From assembly GCF_963678635.1 (NCBI RefSeq), contig NC_087067.1, positions 4,537,072 to 4,597,071 of the forward strand: 60,000 bases of DNA. Direction: 5' to 3'. The notes under the pieces are model-generated. The model saw only the letters and a list, made by a program, of their open reading frames with translations. It searched no databases and had not been told where the DNA came from. The stretch's first letter is position 1, and every line of letters begins with the position of its first letter. Shown here piece by piece: positions 10,729 through 22,240 of the stretch. A program made the translations under genes and the position numbers. The DNA is from Symsagittifera roscoffensis (lineage: Eukaryota > Xenacoelomorpha > Acoela > Convolutidae).

Positions 10729-10736
10729 CTGGGTTG
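10729..10736. repeat. Target-site duplication, right (8 bp)
   Basis: CTGGGTTG, identical to the left copy at 10253-10260. Confidence 0.9.
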
Positions 10737-11236
10737 AGTGATATATCTTAATGAAGCCCATTAAGTTGTGATTCAAATGACATTAAAAAAATGGCAATAA
10801 AGTTTTCCACTGTCGAGAAAATTCGGGTTGAGATTTTTGTTTTTTGTCTTTTGGTGCGAGTGAAGCGATCGAGTTAAGTTCATTTTTATTGACAATTACC
10901 AAAGCTTTAGAAACTTTTTCCAAGACTTCTCTGGCAAAAAAGCTTTCGAAAATATTTGAAATGGTACAAAACATGCAACTTACTTCAAAAACAGATTTCA
11001 CTTGTCAAAGTTGACAGCGGATTAAAAAAATCTATTGATCCAATTATTTACACAAAAAAGGTTGCTGGCGTAGTGTATTAGTACAAGCCTTTTTTTCCAA
11101 CCTAATCGGCAATTAAAAGTGCTCATTAAAAGTATTCAGTTCGTTGGTGGCATTTTTGCTATAATCACGATCTGTAGCCTTGGAAATTTGATAGCACCCG
11201 TTCTCTGCTTTTTTTGTGGCTAGTTTGAATTATTAA

Positions 11237-11276
11237 GCGTCCGTGGCTGAGAGGTTAGTGCGTGAGACTCATAAGC
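11237..11276 (+). pseudogene. tRNA-like 5' half with CAT anticodon loop
   Basis: GCGTCCGTGGCTGAGAGGTT followed by AGTGCGTGAGACTCATAAG resembles the acceptor, D-arm/A-box and anticodon arm of an elongator Met-type tRNA. No T-arm or B box follows, so it is a truncated pseudogene or the head of a tRNA-derived SINE. Around it, 10737-11236 and 11277-12160 show no gene. Confidence 0.45.
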
Positions 11277-11879
11277 TTCACTCAACAAAAACGTCACTCA
11301 AAAATGGGTCATTTGGGCTTTTTGAATTAATCAAGAATTACGCTGAAACTACCGCAGAGTTAATTGGTACGAAATTTATAACAAGAGGAGCCACTTACAC
11401 CAGCCAACAATATTTATTAGGATAAAAATTCCAAAAATCTGTAGAAAACATATTTTTGATTGATAGCCAATAAAAATCAAAATCGTCGGCTAATATTAAC
11501 TTAAAAGGTTTTACGCAAGTTTTTGGTTTGGCCGAGTATGAAGCTTTTTATGGAATAATTTTTAATCAATTAATTCGGTAGTTTCAGAGTAATTCTCGAT
11601 TAATGCGAAATAGCCAAAATGGCTGACGAGTTTCTTGAAAAAAATGCATCATATGAATTGTGGTAAAATTTGAGTAACTTTTGTCCTTCTGTCGTTTTTG
11701 TGTAAGCTTTATTCATTTTGAGAAACTTGTTTTCGTTTTTTCTGGAGAATTTAAATCAGCTTTGTAGCTGAAGATTTTATCGGAGATGCTAAAAGCATTA
11801 CTCAAATTATTATCCCAATCAAGAAATTCTCGAACTGAAATTAAGTTAGTAGGTCATATTAGCTCCTTATATCACTAAA

Positions 11880-13195
11880 ATGTTCTTGGGCTATCTTCTC
11901 ATTAAACTGATGGAAACCACCCTCAACCGCTGCCATCAAACTATTTCCAAATATGGAACCCGTGTTGACCTCCATGCACTAAAAATGCCAATCTTACAAT
12001 TCCTTACATCAAGTGCATGGAAGAATGCTTGTCATGCAATTTTCGCACGATTTCAAAAAAAGGTTGAAAAAAGATATATATTAACATCTGCGGCTGTTTG
12101 ATTCGAATAAAATAGCCTGGTTATGAAAAAAAACCGAGGATTTAGTTTTTCGAAAAATAGCTTATCATACAATTCCCATCAAAGGGAATTGTATGACTAG
12201 CATTTTTATGATGGCGACACAAAAATTTTGAAATTGCCATAAATATTTTTGTTGTTTTTTTTTCAACCTTGAATCGAATTTTGTTCTCAAACAAAATATT
12301 TTCCAAAAATTTTGTTGCAGGCTAAATAAATATTTTTGTGTGCATAACGTAATCCTGGATACACTAATGTTTTATTTTCCTTTTCGCTTAATTACTGTTT
12401 TCAAAAACAGTGAAGCCTCTTATTTTTTTGCTTGGCATGTTTATGTATGTCTTCTTGATCAATGTCTGACAGTTTAAAAATTCACATTCGAAAAATAATC
12501 ATCATTGAAAAATTTTGCCAAAATTTAGAAGATTGTTACTTTCGTTATATCATTTGTGGAAGACAGCTGTAAGACAAATCAGGTAGTATTGTATGCATTG
12601 TAAGGTGTTGTTTAACTCAAGGTGTTTTTCACTCGCGTTCGATTATGAACAGAACCCAAAATTTTTTTTCAGAAACTAAATTCAGAAAGAAAATCAACTT
12701 TTTTGTTTATGGAATAATACTTGTCATACAATTTTCGTATGTGGAAAAATGCTAATCATAAAGTTTTCATACAATTTTTTGTACGTATAAAATTGTATGC
12801 TAAGAGTTTTGCATATATGAAGCTTTGGTCAAATCGGGCAGTGGTTTTGGCGCGAACGCCTTCTCTTTCACACGAGCCAAATACTTCATCGTATGGGATT
12901 TCAAAACAGACGGCGGCGCCGAGAACCAAACCGACTACCCATACTCAGTTTGGAACACCATCTTAAGTTGTTTTAACCAAGAAGCTTTTTTCTTTGACCA
13001 AATCGTTGCCGAACACATCTATTTAAAAATATATACTGGAATCTTCTGAAGAAGTCCTTCAAAGGATGCCATAATATAACTCGAATACGATTCAACCGAT
13101 AAATTATGATTTTCAAGTTTGAGGCAAGGTCGTTGATAAAAACAACCTAATTAGATAAACTACACCAAAATTTGTTCGATTGGTTGCTGATCATG
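11880..13195. repeat. Repeat block shared with 40048-41593 and 14260 onward
   Basis: No gene. 12100-13195 is present in inverted orientation at 40048-41115, and 12850-13195 also in direct orientation at 41253-41593. The phrase CTCATTAAACTGATGG...CCGCTGCCATCAAA at about 11895 recurs at 14290 and 42580. A 13-bp perfect hairpin (TCATACAATTCCC, 6-base loop) sits at 12165-12196. ORFs in this block have no recognisable motif. Confidence 0.65.
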
Positions 13196-13728
13196 ATTTT
13201 AGTTTGAGTTTGCCTCAAAATCTTTTGTTCAAAATAATTGAAAATTAAGGTTAAATGAATAGGTTTGTGCTTTTCTGATTATGTGCAGATGTAAGGTCAT
13301 ACAGAAGTGGATAGTGGTTTCATTGATTTTTTGAAGTTTTTTCTGTTCCATAAGATTTTTCCCATTTTTCAAATTGGTTTTCTGTTTTCTTCTTGGCTAT
13401 TTTTTCGATTTCCATACTGAAAATTGAAACAAAAATTTATTATAACCTTCCGGTTGGAATGAAATTGAGGTTTGGAAGTCGCACCGCCTCTCAACCCAGG
13501 CTTGAAATGCACAGGCGCATCCTGATTTGATTTTGTGAAAGTCTGGACGTAGAATTACAAAAATGTCATCCCGGGGCGCAAAAAACTGGACATACCAAAC
13601 TTTTGAGGCAAATGTCTGCCCAAACCAAACTTCGTTTGCTCAGTTATAGATAAAAATTGCAATATTCTGATTATAAAAATTTAAGAATAAATCGTCAGCT
13701 TGACTTTCAAAGTATGGACAGAAAACTA

Positions 13729-14044
13729 CCCACAGTGAATTTCCATGGATAATAATCGATTATAATGGGGTTTTTTTTGTCATTCTCTATAATTTTCCAA
13801 AAAAACTTTTAAATCGATTCAATCGTTTGTGAATGATAACATTGATATGCAAAAATTATGATTATGATCCTTTTCTAATGGATTGTTATTGATTATAATT
13901 AATTCTGATTTGTTTTTTTTATATAAAAATATTACGAGTTTGATCCATTTCTAATGGGTTCTACTCAGTTACTTCAGTAATTTTATAGATACTGACTAAA
14001 ACGTGACAATATAATCAATTATTATCCGTGAAATTCCAGTGCGG
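13729..14044. mobile_element. MITE with TIRs (family member 1)
   Basis: The left end CCCACAGTGAATTTCCATGG continues with ATAATAATCGATTATAATGG. The right end, reverse-complemented, reads CCGCACTGGAATTTCACGG and ATAATAATTGATTATA. This is an imperfect palindromic element of about 316 bp without coding capacity. Relatives begin at 42133, 43518 and 53605. Confidence 0.7.
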
Positions 14045-14259
14045 CTAATGTTGTTGCTTAAATAGTTTCTTCGAATCTTTGATTTTTTTGAAAATTGGGA
14101 CCATTCTCAGGATTAGCTAGGAGTAAAAAAAACGTTTCTCTTAGTTTGAGAGTCTTTTTCAGATTTTTGGTTGGTTAAAAGAGTCTAAAAAGGACTATGG
14201 CACAATCACAAAAAAAATGTTTGTGACATCTTAGGTTGAAACTCTTTTTTAAACGAAAT

Positions 14260-15160
14260 ACCCTCTCTGTCCGTACTCTTGGGCTAACTTGTCATTAAAC
14301 TGGTGGAGGCCACTTTTAACCGCTGCCATCAAAATATTTCCGAGCATGGGCATCAGTCTTTACCACACGCCGAATACTTTATCGTAAGTTATTGTAAAAC
14401 AGACTGCCGGGCCGAGAATCGAACCTGCTACCCTTACCCAGTTTTGAACACCCATTAAGGTTATTTTAACCAAGAAGTTTTTTCTTTCACCAAATCGTTG
14501 CTGAGTAAATGTATTTTTAACAAATCTACTGGAAATTTCTTAACAAGTCCTTCAAATGATGCCATAATTGAACTCGAATAAGATTCAACCAATAATTTGA
14601 AATTTTTAAATTTGGGGCGTGTTGTTGATTAAAAAATCTAATCAAATAAACTATACCAAGATTTGATCGATTGGTTTTTGATCATGATTTCAGGTGGAGT
14701 TTTACTCAAAAGCTTTGGTTCAAAATGGCTGAAGAATAGGGTCAGTTGAACAGTCTTGTGCTTTTCTGATCAAGCGCATATGTAAGGTCGTACACAAGTG
14801 AATGGTGGTTCCAATGAGTTTTTGAAACGTTGGTCAAATTAATTTTCTAATCTCATCTAGGCTATTTTTTTTCAATCCCCCTAATAAAAATTTATTCTCA
14901 AAGTTTATATTGACCTTTACAGGTTGGATTGAAGTTCCGGTTTGAAATTAAAGCCGCCTCTCAAAATAAGCTTAAAATTCATAGGCACGACCAAATTTAC
15001 ATTTGTGAAAGTCTGGACTTAGAATCGCAAACCCGATTGCTAATTTTTGACTATGAATTTGGTTTTGACGATTTAGTTCAAAATAGTAATACCGTCGAAT
15101 GGTTGTCTCCAATCTCTCTTTATCTGGATTTTCTACTTGTTTTATCTTTTTTCAATATTT
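14260..15160. repeat. Repeat block with minus-strand B-box-like motif
   Basis: Shared with 42540-43360. At 14400-14440 the minus strand reads GGGTAGCAGGTTCGATTC followed by TCGGCCC, which looks like a tRNA T-arm/B box. A related motif stands at 42712-42750. It could be a tRNA-derived SINE, but no convincing A box is seen. No gene. Confidence 0.4.
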
Positions 15161-15171
15161 AGTTGGGTTCT

Positions 15172-15985
15172 GTCAGGGTACTCTCAGGAGTTGCGAAACT
15201 TGCCTCTAAATATGACGGCTTATTTTTTTTGTAGTTTTCGAGAAATAACGTTTTTTGTGATTTTTCGAAAAGTTTTCAGAAAATTAACAAATTTTTTTCT
15301 TCAATCTTGAAATTCCCAACCCTGTAATTGGGGGCTATCAGAGTACTCTCAGGTATTGCGAACCTCCATTTTTAACTGCTCAAATCTTTGTAGTTTTCGA
15401 GATATGCCTTTTTTGCGATTTTTTTCCAAAGCTTCAAAAAATTTAAGTTGAATTTTTTTCAAGTTTTGAAATTGCTTACCATATAGTTGAGTGTTGCCAT
15501 GGCTACTGTTAGGAGTCGCGAATCTTGCCTCCAAATTTAATTGCTCATATTTTTGAACGTTTCTTTTTCGATTTTTTCAACAAAAAAAAGTTCAGAAAAC
15601 TCGAACAAAAACACTGTATTTGGAGGCTCAGAAAAACTCTGTAGTTGGGGATGTCACGGTACTCTCAGGACTTTTGAATCTTGCCTTCAATCATGACTGC
15701 TTAAATCCTTGTAGTTTTCGAGATATGAGGTTTTTTCTATGATTTTTCCAAAACTTTCAATTAATTTAGGTTTCGAAAAATTTTCAAAATTCAAATATCC
15801 GAACACTGTGCTGGCAGGGTACCTCCAAGTGTTGTAAACTTTGTCTCCAAATAAAATACTCAAATATTTGTACTTTTCGAGATTTGACTCTTTCGAGATG
15901 ACGGAAAACAGGAATTAAAAAAACTTATCTAAATCAAATATCAAATTACCAGCCATGTAATTGGGTGCTGTCAGAGTACACTAAA
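15172..15985 (+). repeat. Minisatellite array A, ~160-bp units
   Basis: Units start with a GTCAGGGTACTCTCAGG-type phrase at 15172, 15335, 15497, 15653, 15812 and 15969, a spacing of about 157-163 bp. Each also contains TTGTAGTTTTCGAGATATGA. Units are diverged. The array and its left flank (from about 15050) correspond to 21825-22832. Confidence 0.8.
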
Positions 15986-17215
15986 AGCCTGCAGATGTGG
16001 ATTGCAATGTATGCAGTTTTTCATGAGTTGCCAAAAATTCGAAGCACCGTAGGTGCGTTACACGCTAGTACTTGTTATATTCAATTCATTTTCATCTGCA
16101 CTACGTTTACCGTATCTATTATTACGCTAGCAAAAACTATATACGTCGGACAAAACGCTTGCTAGGAGTAAAGGGTCCTTTCTACTTTCTATCTTAGAAA
16201 GTAAATCTAAAATTCGCTGAGAAATCTTTTATTAGAAAAGAAGTTAGTATGAATTTACAGCAAGTTGCCTTTTGACTCAATATCTATTTTAACGGTGAGA
16301 TTAGAGATATTTTTACTGAGAGTAGATATTATTTTAGAGATTGGTTGGGGGTGGTTGAAGAGAGTGGTGTTGGTGTTAGAAGATATATTGTTGGGAATGA
16401 ATTCCCGTAGTTTTGAGCTTCTATTTATTCTCAGATGGGGAAATCACGCCACTTTTCGTATCAAATGAGAAGTTACTTCTTAACTTCGTATTCTCTATTC
16501 GTACATTCGTATTTTACGAGAAGAGTGTTTCGTATGCTCGTATTTTACGAGACGAATAGTTAATATTCGCATTGAATGAGAATAGTCGTTTCAATTCTCA
16601 ATGCTTAAAACGTTATACGAATTATTCCAATAGCATTTCCCTTCCTTTTGCAAGGGAATAAGAACATATTTCTTTTGTGGTGGCGGCGGCGTCACATTTT
16701 GTGAACGCAATAAAATAATTCATGTTTCTGTTTCTATTTGAAATCAGAACATATCCATCCTCCTATTTGGAGAGGAAAAAACTAAAACTTTCATTTTTAT
16801 TACTTTCACTTGAATAGTGGGGTAAATGTTGATCGATCGAAGCTTTTTCTTTCAATCTCATAAAGTTGGTTCAATAGTTTGTTGGTATTACAGGTAGCAG
16901 ATGTTTTTGAACAACTGATACTTTGAGTCAGGCTTGAATGAATATAAATACATCAGTTCCATTTATAAATCAAAATAGAGTTTACACAACCAAGGGATTT
17001 AACTATAAAATTAAATACATCAAAATTATTTGTTTCTCAAAAGTTTGAAGGTTAGTTTTATTCCTTAAACATTCTTGTTCCAAAGTCTCCTTTTCTTCCT
17101 GCAAAACTAGTTCTTCATAATTTGAAAACGCTAAAAACATTGTCTTAAACAATTTGGTTTTATGACAAAACTTGCTCATACGCTATAACATAACTTAGCT
17201 ACGTTGAAAACATCG
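15699..17215 (+). repeat. 1517-bp tandem duplication, unit 1 (probable IRG promoter region)
   Basis: Identical at an offset of 1517 to 17216-18737 except for a handful of single-base differences (for example at 16527 and 16961), so it is very recent. Junctions share the microhomology GGCTTAAA/TGCTTAAA. The unit covers the end of minisatellite array A, a TATA-like box (16943-16950) and a candidate 5' splice donor (17051). It contains no real gene. Two small identical ORFs per unit are by-products. Confidence 0.95.
16943..16950 (+). promoter_or_regulatory. TATA-like box, distal copy
   Basis: TATAAATA in unit 1 of the 1517-bp duplication. If transcription starts about 30 bp downstream, the donor at 17051 could splice to the IRG acceptor at 18753. 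Confidence 0.35.
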
Positions 17216-18737
17216 GCTTAAATCCTTGTAGTTTTCGAGATATGAGATTTTTTCTATGATTTTTCCAAAACTTTCAATTAATTTAGGTTTCGAAAAATTT
17301 TCAAAATTCAAATATCCGAACACTGTGCTGGCAGGGTACCTCCAAGTGTTGTAAACTTTGTCTCCAAATAAAATACTCAAATATTTGTACTTTTCGAGAT
17401 TTGACTCTTTCGAGATGACGGAAAACAGGAATTAAAAAAACTTATCTAAATCAAATATCAAATTACCAGCCATGTAATTGGGTGCTGTCAGAGTACACTA
17501 AAAGCCTGCAGATGTGGATTGCAATGTATGCAGTTTTTCATGAGTTGCCAAAAATTCGAAGCACCGTAGGTGCGTTACACGCTAGTACTTGTTATATTCA
17601 ATTCATTTTCATCTGCACTACGTTTACCGTATCTATTATTACGCTAGCAAAAACTATATACGTCGGACAAAACGCTTGCTAGGAGTAAAGGGTCCTTTCT
17701 ACTTTCTATCTTAGAAAGTAAATCTAAAATTCGCTGAGAAATCTTTTATTAGAAAAGAAGTTAGTATGAATTTACAGCAAGTTGCCTTTTGACTCAATAT
17801 CTATTTTAACGGTGAGATTAGAGATATTTTTACTGAGAGTAGATATTATTTTAGAGATTGGTTGGGGGTGGTTGAAGAGAGTGGTGTTGGTGTTAGAAGA
17901 TATATTGTTGGGAATGAATTCCCGTAGTTTTGAGCTTCTATTTATTCTCAGATGGGGAAATCACGCCACTTTTCGTATCAAATGAGAAGTTACTTCTTAA
18001 CTTCGTATTCTCTATTCGTACATTCGTATTTTACGAGAAGAGTGCTTCGTATGCTCGTATTTTACGAGACGAATAGTTAATATTCGCATTGAATGAGAAT
18101 AGTCGTTTCAATTCTCAATGCTTAAAACGTTATACGAATTATTCCAATAGCATTTCCCTTCCTTTTGCAAGGGAATAAGAACATATTTCTTTTGTGGTGG
18201 CGGCGGCGTCACATTTTGTGAACGCAATAAAATAATTCATGTTTCTGTTTCTATTTGAAATCAGAACATATCCATCCTCCTATTTGGAGAGGAAAAAACT
18301 AAAACTTTCATTTTTATTACTTTCACTTGAATAGTGGGGTAAATGTTGATCGATCGAAGCTTTTTCTTTCAATCTCATAAAGTTGGTTCAATAGTTTGTT
18401 GGTATTACAGGTAGCAGATGTTTTTGAACAACTGATACTTTGAGTCAGGCTTGAATGAATATAAATACATCAGTTACATTTATAAATCAAAATAGAGTTT
18501 ACACAACCAAGGGATTTAACTATAAAATTAAATACATCAAAATTATTTGTTTCTCAAAAGTTTGAAGGTTAGTTTTATTCCTTAAACATTCTTGTTCCAA
18601 AGTCTCCTTTTCTTCCTGCAAAACTAGTTCTTCATAATTTGAAAACGCTAAAAACATTGTCTTAAACAATTTGGTTTTATGACAAAACTTGCTCATACGC
18701 TATAACATAACTTAGCTACGTTGAAAACATCGGCTTA
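17216..18737 (+). repeat. 1517-bp tandem duplication, unit 2, directly upstream of the IRG gene
   Basis: Second unit, ending 22 bases before the IRG start codon. It holds the GTTTTCGAGATATGAG phrase, the TATA-like box at 18460-18467 and the donor-like AAG/GTTAGT at 18567. The CDS and its acceptor lie just outside the unit, so only upstream regulatory and leader DNA is doubled. Confidence 0.95.
18460..18467 (+). promoter_or_regulatory. TATA-like box, proximal copy
   Basis: TATAAATA, 293 bp upstream of the IRG ATG. About 100 bp further on, AAG/GTTAGT (18565-18570) is a good 5' splice site. TTGTCTCTACAG/CAG (acceptor AG at 18752-18753) is a good 3' splice site just before the ATG. This suggests a short non-coding first exon and a ~186-bp leader intron. 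Confidence 0.4.
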
Positions 18738-18759
18738 AACATTGTCTCTACAGCAGAAT

Positions 18760-20028
18760 ATGGACACTGAACTTTTACTTAACGACCTCAACATAGATAC
18801 TGCATTTGTGAATCAAGGCGTTCTTCATTTCAATGATAAGACAACTGCTCTCAATGGGGATGCCTCTCTCATAAACGAGGATCAAAATGCCGAACTGAAT
18901 AGATGGAAAGACGAGATCATTAATATCGCCATCATCGGCCAATCAAGACAAGGCAAATCTTCGTTCATAAACGCCCTCTGCGGAGAAAATGTCGCTGCTG
19001 TCGGGGACCTTGCACCGACCACTATGGAAATTCAAAAAATCGTAAATAAAGATTTCCCCAACTGTGTTTTCTGGGATCTCCCCGGCATTGATGGGATCAA
19101 GTTCAAGCGAGAAACAAACTTTGACGACATTAAACTGCTGGAAAACAACTACGACGTGTATATCATTGTGACCAAAGAGATGCTCGGAGACGGGGAGCTC
19201 TTTTTTGCCAAAGAATTGGTTACAAGAGGAAAGTTGTTCTACCTTGTGCGAACGCACGTAGACGAAAAAGTGGCAAAGTTAGTGAAGAAGCAGAAAGTTA
19301 GCGAGGACGATGCCGTCACTGAAATTCGGAAGCTCCTGATGACGCAGCTTACGGACAGTGGCTTTGATCAGGAGCTGCACAAGATATTCCTTGTGAACGT
19401 TGAAGAGCCCTCCGAAGCAATGCAGTCTTTCGATATGGCTCTGTTCGTGGAAACAATTTGCAGGCGTGGCTTTGCTTCTCAGACAAAAGCTTCTGCATTT
19501 CAGTTTTCAATCAAAATCCGGGGGCCGCAGATGGTACAGGAAATGTACAGTCAGTTGAGGAAAAGAATAAAACTTGTTGCAACGGCTTCAGCTGCTGGTG
19601 GAGCGCACCCTATTCCAGGATTTGGAGTGATCATTGATCCGAAGTTAATTTACGATGAAATAAAGCTCTACTTGCAAAAATTCAATCTCACCAAGATATC
19701 CGTTGCTGAAACAGAAAAGAAGGCTGGCAAGGAACGAGAGAGTATTGAAAAGATGGTAGCTGCACAGCTGTCTTCCGAAAATGGACCAATTTACTTTGTT
19801 AGGGAACAAAATGACTGGTTCATCAGCGAAGAGAACTCTTACACACAAGTCTTTTCACATTTCCGAAAATGCTTACAACTATCAGAATCAGCTGAAGTAA
19901 TGATTACAGTGGCATTGCCGATTGTGGGACATCTAGCTGCTCCAGGCTTGTCATTTGTAACCACTCTGCTTCAACTGGAGAGTATTCTGAGAAGTGGCTT
20001 TGGAGGTCCAGAAGTGGATCGGAGATAA
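18760..20028 (+). CDS. Immunity-related GTPase (IRG)-like protein, intact single-exon CDS
   Basis: 422 residues from the ATG at 18760. An upstream TTG reading would add six residues but lies in a likely splice acceptor. The P-loop GQSRQGKSS is at residues 60-68, the switch-I Thr pair near 87-88, DLPG at 106-109 and RTHVD at 164-168 in the G4 position. A C-terminal PIPGFGVIID segment (284-293) is typical of the IRG helical domain. Length and layout fit IRG proteins (about 400-430 aa). It has the GKS rather than GMS type P-loop. G4 normally reads TKxD; here Lys is His, which may weaken guanine binding. IRG proteins assemble on pathogen-containing or endogenous membranes in vertebrates; a role here is inference. 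No N-myristoylation signal or signal peptide is visible, and the C-terminus has a hydrophobic stretch (about 380-405) that could contact membrane. Its higher GC than the flanks supports a selected gene. No AATAAA is seen within 300 bp downstream. Confidence 0.9.
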   Translation: MDTELLLNDLNIDTAFVNQGVLHFNDKTTALNGDASLINEDQNAELNRWKDEIINIAIIGQSRQGKSSFINALCGENVAAVGDLAPTTMEIQKIVNKDFPNCVFWDLPGIDGIKFKRETNFDDIKLLENNYDVYIIVTKEMLGDGELFFAKELVTRGKLFYLVRTHVDEKVAKLVKKQKVSEDDAVTEIRKLLMTQLTDSGFDQELHKIFLVNVEEPSEAMQSFDMALFVETICRRGFASQTKASAFQFSIKIRGPQMVQEMYSQLRKRIKLVATASAAGGAHPIPGFGVIIDPKLIYDEIKLYLQKFNLTKISVAETEKKAGKERESIEKMVAAQLSSENGPIYFVREQNDWFISEENSYTQVFSHFRKCLQLSESAEVMITVALPIVGHLAAPGLSFVTTLLQLESILRSGFGGPEVDRR

Positions 20029-21824
20029 ATCGCTGGATAGAGACCCAGACCCTTTCATGGACCCTGATTTCTTCTAGTTTATATTCCTTGTGTAACTCGA
20101 ATTAGATTATTTATGTTTTGTAGTAGAGTTACAGATAATTATAGTTTGCTAAAAATTACTGAAAACCTTGATGTTATTTTATAAATGTTTGTATAATTGT
20201 AAGTATGACAAAAAAGTATAAATTAGATTGTCTTGATTAGTGTAACTGAATCAAACTATAGCAAAATGATACAGTTTATGTCAACTTGCAATCATTCAAA
20301 TATATTTTATTACGTTGAATCCAAATTTCCAGCGTTTACTGTACAAGATGGGCTAAACAGTAATTTACTCAATTTGCTTTACTGAATAATATCACCCTGT
20401 TTGATTGTAACTTCTAATCATACAAGAAAAATGATAAACCTGCTATCTGTCAATTTCTCATAATTTGATACGTACAAAAACTTGAGGTTCTATGATAAGC
20501 GTTTAACCATTTATGAAATTTGTGTCATATGCATTTGTTAATACATGAAGGTTTTATGATTAGAAACCTAGAAGTTTTTTCTTAAAGTATAAGCACAAAA
20601 GATCAGGGGTGAATTAAGGGGGAGGGGGACAAACGCTTATCCCCCCAGGGATCCGTCCCCCTTTGAACTAGAGTGAGATATCCATTTTTGGCCGACGTAC
20701 CCGAAATTTTTTCTAAAGCCGCCTTTGGAGTCAGTATATACAAATTTTGGGGGAGGGCGCGCGCCAAAAAAAACCCGGGTTGACCTCTATAAACCAAAAA
20801 TGCTAATCATACAATTCCATAAATTAGTCTATGAAAAGATACTATTCATACAAACTTCATACATTTTGCTAAAATAATGTTATCGAATTTTCTAAGGACT
20901 TTTTTTTGATTTGGCATAAAAGTCAGTGTACCGTAATAAAAAAAAAGAAAAAATTTTTATCATAAAAAAAAACAAATTATATAGTTTCCATATATGGAAA
21001 TTGTATGACTTGCATTTTTTCGACGGCGACAACAATTTTTTTTGTAATTTTGAAATTACCCCACAAATTTTTTTTTCAACCGCAAATTGAAATAATACTT
21101 AAAAAACATTTTCCAAAAAAAAATGCATGCAAAACTTAGTTTTGTGTGCCTATTCTAGTCATGGCTACACAAAAATGGGAATTTTTCCGTTTTTTTGGAC
21201 ATTTTTTTTCAAAAGCGCTAAAAGTCCTATTTCTTTTGTATGACTTGTTTATGTATGCTGGATGGATCAATGTCTTATAATTTAAAAAGTCAAATTTTGA
21301 AAATATTCATCTCTGAAATTTTTTGCCAAAATTTAAAAGTTTGATGCCCTCAGTGTATAATTTGCATAAGAAAACTCTGATACAATTCACTTCGTTTCCA
21401 AAGCATAGTAAATGCAAGATGATCAAAACTTTGGTGACTGCTCTATTGTTGAGTTAACTATAGTTTCTATCCCTTGTGTTGTTTAGTTACGAGCACATTC
21501 AAAAAATTTTGAGAAATTGTATTTCAAAAAAAACCATTTTTTTGGTTATGAAAAAATGCTAGTACTATATTTAAATGCCAGTGACAGCTATCTCCAATGC
21601 TTAAGCATTATAATTTTGCATGTTTAGCGAAAGAATTTTTTCATGTTTAGGCTATGTCATATATTGCAATGATTAAGAAAGTTTTTTAATTAGTTTTCCG
21701 CGAGGTCATTATTTTTCAGTAACTTTTTTTCGAGGCCAAATTAATTTTGTCTGTCTGTATACTTGCTTTTTAAATTAATTTGATTATGTCTGTCTACCCG
21801 TCTGCTAATTTTTTTAAATTTTCA
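20029..21824. other. Intergenic, no gene seen
   Basis: 3' flank of the IRG gene. At 20607-20760 lies a C/G-rich segment starting CAGGGGTGAATTAAGG that resembles the end of a DNA transposon, but no second end was found. Several ATACAATT/AATTGTAT half-palindromes (about 20806, 20990-21010) relate to the foldback family at 12.1 and 40-41 kb. The minus-strand ORF at 20603-20797 has no motif. Confidence 0.5.
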
Positions 21825-21904
21825 ATTTGGTTTCGACGATTGAGTTCAAAATATTACTACTGTCAAACAGTTGTCTCCAATCTCTTTATCTGGATTTTTT
21901 AATT

Positions 21905-22130
21905 TTGTTTGTCTTTTTTTCAAGCCTTCATTTGCAAGCTTTTCTGTCTTTTCCTATCTTTTTTTGTCTGTTTTTCTATTCTTCTTGTGATCTTTTTCAC
22001 TTCCTTTTTTTATTCTTCTTTTTCCTGTTTTTTTTCGATCCTTCTTTTGACTTTTTTTCACTTCCTTATTTATCTTTCTTTTTCTATTTTTCTTTTTCAT
22101 CTTTATCACTTTTTTATATCACCTGCCTCC
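21905..22130 (+). repeat. Pyrimidine-rich low-complexity tract
   Basis: About 225 bases of almost pure T/C on the plus strand with runs such as TTTTTTTCACTTCC. It makes two overlapping Phe/Ser-rich spurious ORFs. It sits just before minisatellite array B. Confidence 0.8.
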
Positions 22131-22240
22131 AATTATGACTGCTCTTGTAGTTTTCTACAATCCTTGTAGTTTTCGAGATTTTCAAAAAATTTGAATTATC
22201 TTGAAATTCCTTACCTCGTAGTGGTAAGGGTAGTGGGTGC

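Noticed and set aside
12825-13049. 74-residue ORF with a relative on the minus strand at 40189-40461 as a small gene family
   Set aside because: Both are the arm of the foldback repeat. A third copy at 41253 is broken and there is no known domain.
15965-17985. Two pairs of identical 66- and 67-residue ORFs as conserved small genes
   Set aside because: Their identity follows from the recent 1517-bp duplication of the whole DNA. The starts include non-ATG codons and there are no motifs.
21827-22169. Phe/Ser-rich ORFs as membrane proteins
   Set aside because: They are the product of a T/C low-complexity tract. Two frames are open at once, with no codon bias.
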